Shown here piece after piece: positions 5,293 through 8,556 of a stretch of DNA of 8,556 nt. Numbering within the stretch: position 1 is the first letter of the stretch; every line of letters starts with the position of its first letter. The stretch spans positions 1 to 8,556 of the forward strand of contig CAKWRB010000049.1 of assembly GCA_934845495.1 (NCBI GenBank). The letters are read 5' to 3'. This stretch comes from an uncultured bacterium (GTDB lineage Bacteria > Bacillota > Clostridia > Oscillospirales > Ruminococcaceae). The translations under genes and the position numbers were made by a program. The notes under the pieces were generated by a model. The model saw only the letters and a program-made list of their open reading frames with translations, was not told the origin of the DNA and did not search any database.

Positions 5293-6345
5293 TTACAAGA
5301 CCCCCAGCCGGCAAAGCTCCTCCTGTACCTGCGCCAGCGCTGCCGAAGTATCCTCCGGGCTGCCCAGCAGCAGGGAGTCGATTTCCGCATCGAGCTGCCC
5401 GGACTCGGCAAAGCAGCGGCTGGCGGCAGTCAGGCTCTGGCGCTGCAGCCGCTTCTGTTCCAGCAGTAGAGTCTTTTCCCGGCGCAGGGTGGCGGCGCTG
5501 ACAAACCGCCGGGCATTGATGACCCGTTGGGGCTCCTCCTGGAAGCTGTGGAAGTGGTTGGTGGTGACAAAGCCCAGCCGGAGTTCTGGCAGGAAGAGGT
5601 GTTCGATCTCGCCGTTCCGGGAGAGAGGGCAGCGGCAGAGCAGCTGTCCCTGACGGAGTTCCCGGGCGGCTGCCGAAAGCTGGAGGAGCAGGTCGGGGGC
5701 AAAGGCGGCGTAGGGGTCCTCCAGCCGCAGGAGCCGCCACCCGGTCGGAAGTGTGTCAGCGATCTGCTGTCCGGCGGCTCCCAGCGCGGTGAGCGAGCAC
5801 TCCTGCACCGCAGCGGACTGCCCCGGCCCCAGCTCCTGGGCGATGAGCCGTTCCCCCAGACGCCGGAGCTTCCGGGGGTCGGTATCGGGCAGAACCGCCT
5901 GCCGGCACTCCTCCCGGGCAGCGGCGCCGTTTGCCAGATAGAGCCGCCCCTGCCGGAGCAGGCGATCCCGGTGGGGGCGCAGCAGAGCTGCCTGTGCCAG
6001 TGCTTCCTGGCTGGGGCGGGCCTGGTGCAGCAGCAGGGGCCGGGCTGCAGAACGGGCATCCGGGGAGGAGAGCAGCCGGTCGGGCAGGATCAGCAGCTGG
6101 TCGAGCAGCAGGGCTTCGGGCTTTCCGGGAAAATCGGGGGAGAGAATGGGCTGGACCCGGATGCCGGATCGGTTCAGTTCCCCGGAAAGCCGTGCCAGCA
6201 GCCGGGCAGAGCAGGCGGCTGACAGCCCGGACAGGGCCAGGCATTGCCGTCCCGAGGCCAGAAGAAAGGCATCAAACCGGCTGATGGGGCCGGTGCAGGT
6301 TTCGGTGCGCAGAAAAAATTCCGGGCACTCCAGTGTGTATTCCAT
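5293..6345 (-). CDS. Two-lobed P-loop-NTPase-like protein without Walker A motifs
   Basis: This 350-residue protein is Leu/Ala/Arg-rich. The start is well fixed by an AAGGAGG site (6353-6359) seven bases upstream. Residues 236-266 (LCRCPLSRNGEIEHLFLPELRLGFVTTNHFH, given in part) closely resemble the hallmark of a clostridial family of duplicated P-loop proteins (the PRK06851 group as I recall it), where a similar segment follows each P-loop. Counterparts of the first lobe are also visible: CLALSGLSAACSARLL (35-50), where the P-loop should be, and RLYLANGAAAREE (134-146). The second P-loop position (about 205-219, LLRLEDPYAAFAPDL) also lacks GKS/T. Both nucleotide-binding loops therefore appear lost, and the protein may be structural or regulatory rather than an ATPase. 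The C-terminal 60 residues are helical and charged. The esterase gene follows in the same operon. The gene is certain, the family only probable. Confidence 0.8.
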   Translation of the reverse strand: MEYTLECPEFFLRTETCTGPISRFDAFLLASGRQCLALSGLSAACSARLLARLSGELNRSGIRVQPILSPDFPGKPEALLLDQLLILPDRLLSSPDARSAARPLLLHQARPSQEALAQAALLRPHRDRLLRQGRLYLANGAAAREECRQAVLPDTDPRKLRRLGERLIAQELGPGQSAAVQECSLTALGAAGQQIADTLPTGWRLLRLEDPYAAFAPDLLLQLSAAARELRQGQLLCRCPLSRNGEIEHLFLPELRLGFVTTNHFHSFQEEPQRVINARRFVSAATLRREKTLLLEQKRLQRQSLTAASRCFAESGQLDAEIDSLLLGSPEDTSAALAQVQEELCRLGVL

Positions 6346-6431
6346 GGGGGAGCCTCCTTTTTGGATGATGGTTCATCCTATTCAAAAGCAGCCCGATCGG
6401 TCACCCTCCGGGGCTTTTTGGGGGAAATGCA

Positions 6432-6461
6432 TCGACTTTTCCGTCTGGGATATGCTATACT
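6432..6461 (+). promoter_or_regulatory. Sigma-A promoter for the uracil-DNA glycosylase gene
   Basis: TCGACT (6432-6437) and TATACT (6456-6461) are 18 bases apart. A TG at 6453-6454 one base before the -10 makes an extended -10 element. The expected start of transcription is about 30 bases before the gene. Confidence 0.65.
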
Positions 6462-6499
6462 GAACAGCAGAAATGTAAGTTACAGCAAGGAGGCAGGTT

Positions 6500-7081
6500 A
6501 TGTCACGGACAGCCATACTCCGGCAGATGCAGGAAGAACTGCAGCAGTGCCGGAACTGCGGATTGTGTGAGGGACGCACCCAGGCGGTGCTGGGGGCCGG
6601 GGTGCCCAATTCCCGCATTGTGATCGTGGGCGAGGGCCCGGGCCGCAACGAGGACGAACAGGGCAAGCCCTTTGTAGGGCGCAGCGGTCAGCTGCTGGAT
6701 CAGATGCTGGAGCAGGTGGGCCTTTCCCGGAACCGGAATGTGTTCATCACCAACATCGTCAAATGCCGGCCGCCGGAAAACCGGGACCCTCTGCCGGAGG
6801 AGTGCCTGGCCTGCCGCCCCTGGCTGGACCGGATCCTGGAGACCATCGACCCCAAGATCATCCTCTGTGTGGGGCGGATCGCCGCCCAGCAGCTGTTTGA
6901 TCCCCACTTCCGGGTCACCCGGCAGCACGGGGAGCTGCGGGAGTGGAACGGCCGGCTGGTGATGGCCACTTTCCATCCGGCTGCCCTGCTGCGCAATCCC
7001 TCCTATAAGCCGATGATGGAGGAGGACCTCCGCAAGCTGGCAGCCCTGGCAGCAGAGGAACAAAACGCACAGATTCTGTGA
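6500..7081 (+). CDS. udg: Family 4 uracil-DNA glycosylase, [4Fe-4S] type
   Basis: This 193-residue enzyme removes uracil from DNA, starting base-excision repair of deaminated cytosine. All family 4 marks are visible. Cluster ligands are Cys17 and Cys20 (CRNC), Cys89 (NIVKCRPPENR) and Cys105 (CLACRPWL), with the 16-residue spacing of the last pair seen in the Thermotoga enzyme. Motif A is GEGPGRNEDEQGKPFVG (45-60), which holds the catalytic/uracil-pocket region, and HPAALLR (159-165) is the DNA-intercalation motif. Cys23 and Cys102 are extra and probably not ligands. AAGGAGG at 6487-6493 lies six bases before the ATG. The gene is transcribed alone from its own promoter and diverges from the minus-strand operon. 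No clear terminator follows it, so some read-through into the pduL leader is possible. Confidence 0.95.
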   Translation: MSRTAILRQMQEELQQCRNCGLCEGRTQAVLGAGVPNSRIVIVGEGPGRNEDEQGKPFVGRSGQLLDQMLEQVGLSRNRNVFITNIVKCRPPENRDPLPEECLACRPWLDRILETIDPKIILCVGRIAAQQLFDPHFRVTRQHGELREWNGRLVMATFHPAALLRNPSYKPMMEEDLRKLAALAAEEQNAQIL

Positions 7082-7139
7082 CACAATGGGGGCGGATGTA
7101 TAGTTTATGTAAAATAACTGGCGGGATTTTCGGTTTGAC

Positions 7140-7168
7140 TTGTCGGGCTGTGCGAGATGTTGTATAAT
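7140..7168 (+). promoter_or_regulatory. Promoter of pduL
   Basis: TATAAT at 7163-7168 is a perfect -10. TTGTCG at 7140-7145 gives a 17-base spacer, while the better -35 TTGACT (7135-7140) would need 22. Transcription would start near 7175, leaving a leader of about 65 bases. Confidence 0.65.
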
Positions 7169-7194
7169 AGTGGTGTTCCAAAAAATTAAGGATC

Positions 7195-7221
7195 ACCGCG
7201 ACAGCATTTGCCGTGGTTTTT
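7195..7221 (+). promoter_or_regulatory. Terminator-like hairpin in the pduL leader
   Basis: 7195-7200 (ACCGCG) pairs with 7212-7217 (CGTGGT, one G-U pair) around an 11-base loop, followed by T residues to 7221. It lies between the promoter and the ribosome site GGAGG (7227-7231). It could be an attenuator, a read-through block for transcripts from udg, or a 5' stabilising hairpin. No alternative anti-terminator partner was evident. Confidence 0.4.
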
Positions 7222-7241
7222 GAAATGGAGGAAATCGTATT

Positions 7242-7817
7242 ATGGCAAAGAAGATTCTTGTTGAAACCAGTGCAAGACATGTTCATCTCTCTGATGAGCA
7301 CCTGAAGGTTCTGTTTGGCGCAGACGCTGTTCTGCACAAGAAGAAGGACCTCTCCCAGCCTGGTCAGTTCGCCAGCGAGGAGAGAGTTGATGTTGTAGGC
7401 CCCAAGAAGACTCTGGCAAGAGTATCGGTTCTGGGCCCCACCAGAAAGCAGACCCAGGTTGAGCTGTCTCTGACCGATGCCCGTTCCATCGGTATCGACG
7501 CCCCCATCCGTGAGTCCGGCGTGCTGGAAGGCTCTGCTCCCTGCAAGCTGGTAGGTCCCTGCGGCGAAGTAGAACTGAGCGAGGGCGTGATCGTTGCCAT
7601 GCGTCACATCCACACCACCCCCGAGGACGCTGCTGAGATGGGCGTTTCCAACGGCGAGGTTGTAAGCCTGAAGGTTGACACCCAGGAGAGAAGCCTGATC
7701 TTCGGCGATGTAGTAGTTCGCGTTAGCTCCAACTACGCAACTGCTGTTCACATCGACACCGATGAGGCCAATGCTGCCAACTGCAAGGGCGAAGTATTCG
7801 GCGAGATCGTAAAGTAA
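7242..7817 (+). CDS. pduL: Phosphate propanoyl/acetyltransferase, PduL type
   Basis: This 191-residue enzyme exchanges CoA and phosphate on short acyl groups (acyl-CoA plus Pi to acyl phosphate). In fermentative Oscillospiraceae it probably takes the place of Pta, feeding acetate kinase. Two PduL domains are seen. Metal-binding histidines lie at 13 and 15 (ARHVHLS), 122 and 124 (MRHIHTTPEDA) and 170 (AVHIDTDEANAAN), and the phosphate-contact arginine is probably Arg90 (DAPIRESG). The protein begins right at the first domain, with no N-terminal encapsulation helix of the kind that targets PduL to microcompartments, and no shell genes are nearby, so a cytosolic housekeeping role fits. Codon use differs sharply from its neighbours: of nine Arg codons five are AGA, three CGT, one CGC and none CGG, which points to very high expression. 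The gene is monocistronic, between its own promoter and a strong terminator. Confidence 0.95.
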   Translation: MAKKILVETSARHVHLSDEHLKVLFGADAVLHKKKDLSQPGQFASEERVDVVGPKKTLARVSVLGPTRKQTQVELSLTDARSIGIDAPIRESGVLEGSAPCKLVGPCGEVELSEGVIVAMRHIHTTPEDAAEMGVSNGEVVSLKVDTQERSLIFGDVVVRVSSNYATAVHIDTDEANAANCKGEVFGEIVK

Positions 7818-7844
7818 GCCGATCCCTCTTTTTCGCATCTAAAT

Positions 7845-7885
7845 AAAAAGCGGGCAGACCAGGTTTCCGGTCTGCCCGCTTTTTT
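7845..7885 (+). terminator. Strong rho-independent terminator after pduL
   Basis: A perfect 16-base stem pairs 7845-7860 with 7869-7884 (core GCGGGCAGACC) around an eight-base loop, ending in six T residues at 7880-7885. It begins 27 bases after the stop codon. Confidence 0.96.
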
Positions 7886-7912
7886 GCGCCGGGGCAAAGA
7901 TGCAAAGGGGAA

Positions 7913-7941
7913 TTGACTTTTCAAAGGGGATATAGTATGAT
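7913..7941 (+). promoter_or_regulatory. Sigma-A promoter of perR
   Basis: TTGACT (7913-7918) and TATGAT (7936-7941) are exactly 17 bases apart, five of six matches each to consensus. Transcription would start near 7948, about 40 bases before the ATG. Confidence 0.8.
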
Positions 7942-7951
7942 AATCAATAAT
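7933..7951 (+). promoter_or_regulatory. Fur/PerR-like operator overlapping the perR -10 element
   Basis: The 19 bases match the classical Fur box at 13 of 19 positions, with the central ATGATAATCA exact, and they cover the -10 hexamer. Binding here would block RNA polymerase, consistent with autoregulation, which is usual for PerR. The right half is imperfect. Confidence 0.5.
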
Positions 7952-7962
7952 AAGAATCATAA

Positions 7963-7977
7963 CTATAATTATTTTCA
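7963..7977 (+). promoter_or_regulatory. Second PerR-box-like site in the perR leader
   Basis: CTATAATTATTTTCA matches the Bacillus PerR box (TTATAAT, one base, ATTATAA) at 11 of 14 defined positions. It ends at the first base of the AGGTGAT ribosome site (7977-7983). With the site at 7933-7951 it makes a two-site arrangement centred 28 bases apart. Confidence 0.5.
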
Positions 7978-7988
7978 GGTGATCTACT

Positions 7989-8411
7989 ATGAAATACTCC
8001 CGCCAAAGGGAGAGCATCCTAAACGCTCTGAACGAAAAGCTGGACCATCCCACTGCAGAGATGGTATATAACTGTGTCAAGCAGGAGCAGCCCAACATCA
8101 GCCTGGGTACCGTGTACCGGAACCTCAACCAGTTGGTGGAGCAGGGTACCCTGCGGCGGATTGCCACACCGGTCAGCGGTGACCGGTTCGACATCCGCGT
8201 GGACCCCCATGCCCATCTGCTCTGCACCTGCTGCGGCCGGGTGCTGGATCTGGAGGACACCCTGATCTCCGAGCTGGACCGAAATGTCATGCGCACCACA
8301 GGGTTCCTGGTCAACGACCGGCAGCTGCTGCTCAGCGGCATCTGTGCGGACTGCCTGGCTGCCCAGCCAGTGCATCTGGCGGAAGAGGCTGCCGGACAGC
8401 GCGCTGTTTGA
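7989..8411 (+). CDS. perR: PerR, Fur-family peroxide-sensing repressor (short clostridial form)
   Basis: This 140-residue metal-dependent DNA-binding repressor of oxidative-stress genes is activated by Fe or Mn and inactivated by histidine oxidation. Every metal ligand of Bacillus subtilis PerR is present with a constant offset of 17 residues. The regulatory site is His20, Asp68, His74, His76 and Asp87 (37, 85, 91, 93, 104 in Bacillus). The structural zinc site is Cys79/Cys82 and Cys119/Cys122. The Asp in RFDIR favours PerR over Fur or Zur. The winged helix is formed by about residues 1-60, with the recognition part LGTVYRNLNQLVEQG (39-53). The protein begins at the second helix (KYSRQRESIL) and lacks the first helix of Bacillus PerR. 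AGGTGAT at 7977-7983 supports the ATG. It has its own promoter with two box-like sites. Only a weak hairpin without a T tail (8421-8441) follows. Confidence 0.93.
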   Translation: MKYSRQRESILNALNEKLDHPTAEMVYNCVKQEQPNISLGTVYRNLNQLVEQGTLRRIATPVSGDRFDIRVDPHAHLLCTCCGRVLDLEDTLISELDRNVMRTTGFLVNDRQLLLSGICADCLAAQPVHLAEEAAGQRAV

Positions 8412-8451
8412 AATTTTTACGGAAAACCGGCGGGATTTTCCAAATCAGCTC

Positions 8452-8480
8452 TTGACAATTCATGCTGGATACGGTAAAAT
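8452..8480 (+). promoter_or_regulatory. Strong sigma-A promoter of the tRNA gene
   Basis: TTGACA (8452-8457) is a perfect -35 and TAAAAT (8475-8480) matches five of six, with a 17-base spacer. Transcription would start only about eight bases before the mature tRNA end. Confidence 0.88.
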
Positions 8481-8494
8481 GTTTCTTGCGTTGT

Positions 8495-8556
8495 CGGGGT
8501 ATAGCGCAGTTTGGTAGCGTGCTTGGTTCGGGACCAAGAGGCCGCGGGTTCGAGTC
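8495..8556 (+). tRNA. tRNA-Pro (anticodon CGG), 3' end outside window
   Basis: The acceptor 5' strand is CGGGGTA (8495-8501), followed by T8-A9. The D arm is GCGC/GCGT (8504-8507 with 8517-8520). The anticodon stem is CTTGG/CCAAG (8522-8526, 8534-8538) around the loop TTCGGGA, giving anticodon CGG at 8529-8531 with G37, as usual in proline tRNA. The variable loop AGGCC, T-stem GCGGG and T-loop TTCGAGT follow. The window stops at the first base of the 3' T-stem strand, so about 15 bases are missing. It would read CCG, a codon in keeping with the high G+C coding sequences here. Confidence 0.94.

Noticed and set aside
4504..5469. Plus-strand open frame (321 codons) opposite the esterase
   Set aside because: It is antisense to a gene with a clear catalytic motif, ribosome site and terminator; its translation is Gly/Gln-rich filler.
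6390..6419. AGCCC...GGGCT followed by five T, a terminator-like element on the plus strand
   Set aside because: The stem is only five pairs with a long loop, and no plus-strand gene ends before it.
6915..7838. Minus-strand open frame opposite pduL and the end of udg
   Set aside because: It covers the pduL promoter and leader and has no ribosome site or family features, while pduL on the other strand is certain.
8421..8441. GGAAAA/TTTTCC hairpin after perR as a terminator
   Set aside because: It has a weak A-T stem and no T run after it; at best a minor pause site, so the end of the perR transcript is unresolved.
1..8556. CRISPR arrays, insertion sequences, phage genes, toxin-antitoxin or other defence systems
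   Set aside because: No regularly spaced repeats, transposase or integrase motifs or terminal inverted repeats were seen; the region reads as ordinary core chromosome.

Overview
The window looks like a chromosomal stretch from an anaerobic, spore-forming (or spore-gene-bearing) Firmicute, most likely a GC-rich member of the Oscillospiraceae/Ruminococcaceae. The clues are strong AGGAGG-type ribosome sites, T-tailed terminators, the spore-coat genes spoIVA and sipL with a 28-codon spoVM, a stand-alone pduL used as phosphotransacetylase, and a clostridial-type short PerR. Genus cannot be fixed from the sequence alone. The coding strands favour CGG/CTG/GTG codons except in pduL.

Layout. (1) 1-768: the 3' end of an ApbE flavin transferase gene, a three-helix membrane protein and a strong terminator. 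(2) 773-1151: a putative sigma-E promoter, a 57-residue two-helix membrane protein, then spoVM and a terminator. (3) 1162-4318: sipL (SPOCS/LysM coat-anchoring protein) and spoIVA (coat basement ATPase), 22 bases apart, then a terminator. Regions 2 and 3 together form one spore-envelope locus. SpoVM marks the curved forespore membrane, SpoIVA polymerises on it using ATP, and SipL ties SpoIVA to the membrane and later layers.

(4) 4319-4497: AT-rich spacer with a Fur/PerR-like box and the terminator of the next, opposite operon. (5) 4510-6345 on the minus strand: a protein resembling the two-lobed clostridial P-loop family but lacking both P-loops, followed by a Fes/IroE-type esterase. (6) 6432-7081: a promoter and a family 4 [4Fe-4S] uracil-DNA glycosylase. 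(7) 7140-7885: pduL with a promoter, a terminator-like leader hairpin, a distinct highly-expressed-gene codon pattern and a strong terminator. (8) 7913-8411: PerR with Fur/PerR-like boxes on its promoter and leader. (9) 8452-8556: a near-consensus sigma-A promoter and the 5' part of tRNA-Pro(CGG), cut by the window end.

The most notable content is the compact spoVM-sipL-spoIVA cluster, including a SpoVM gene short enough to be missed by automatic callers and an uncharacterised small membrane protein directly upstream of it.
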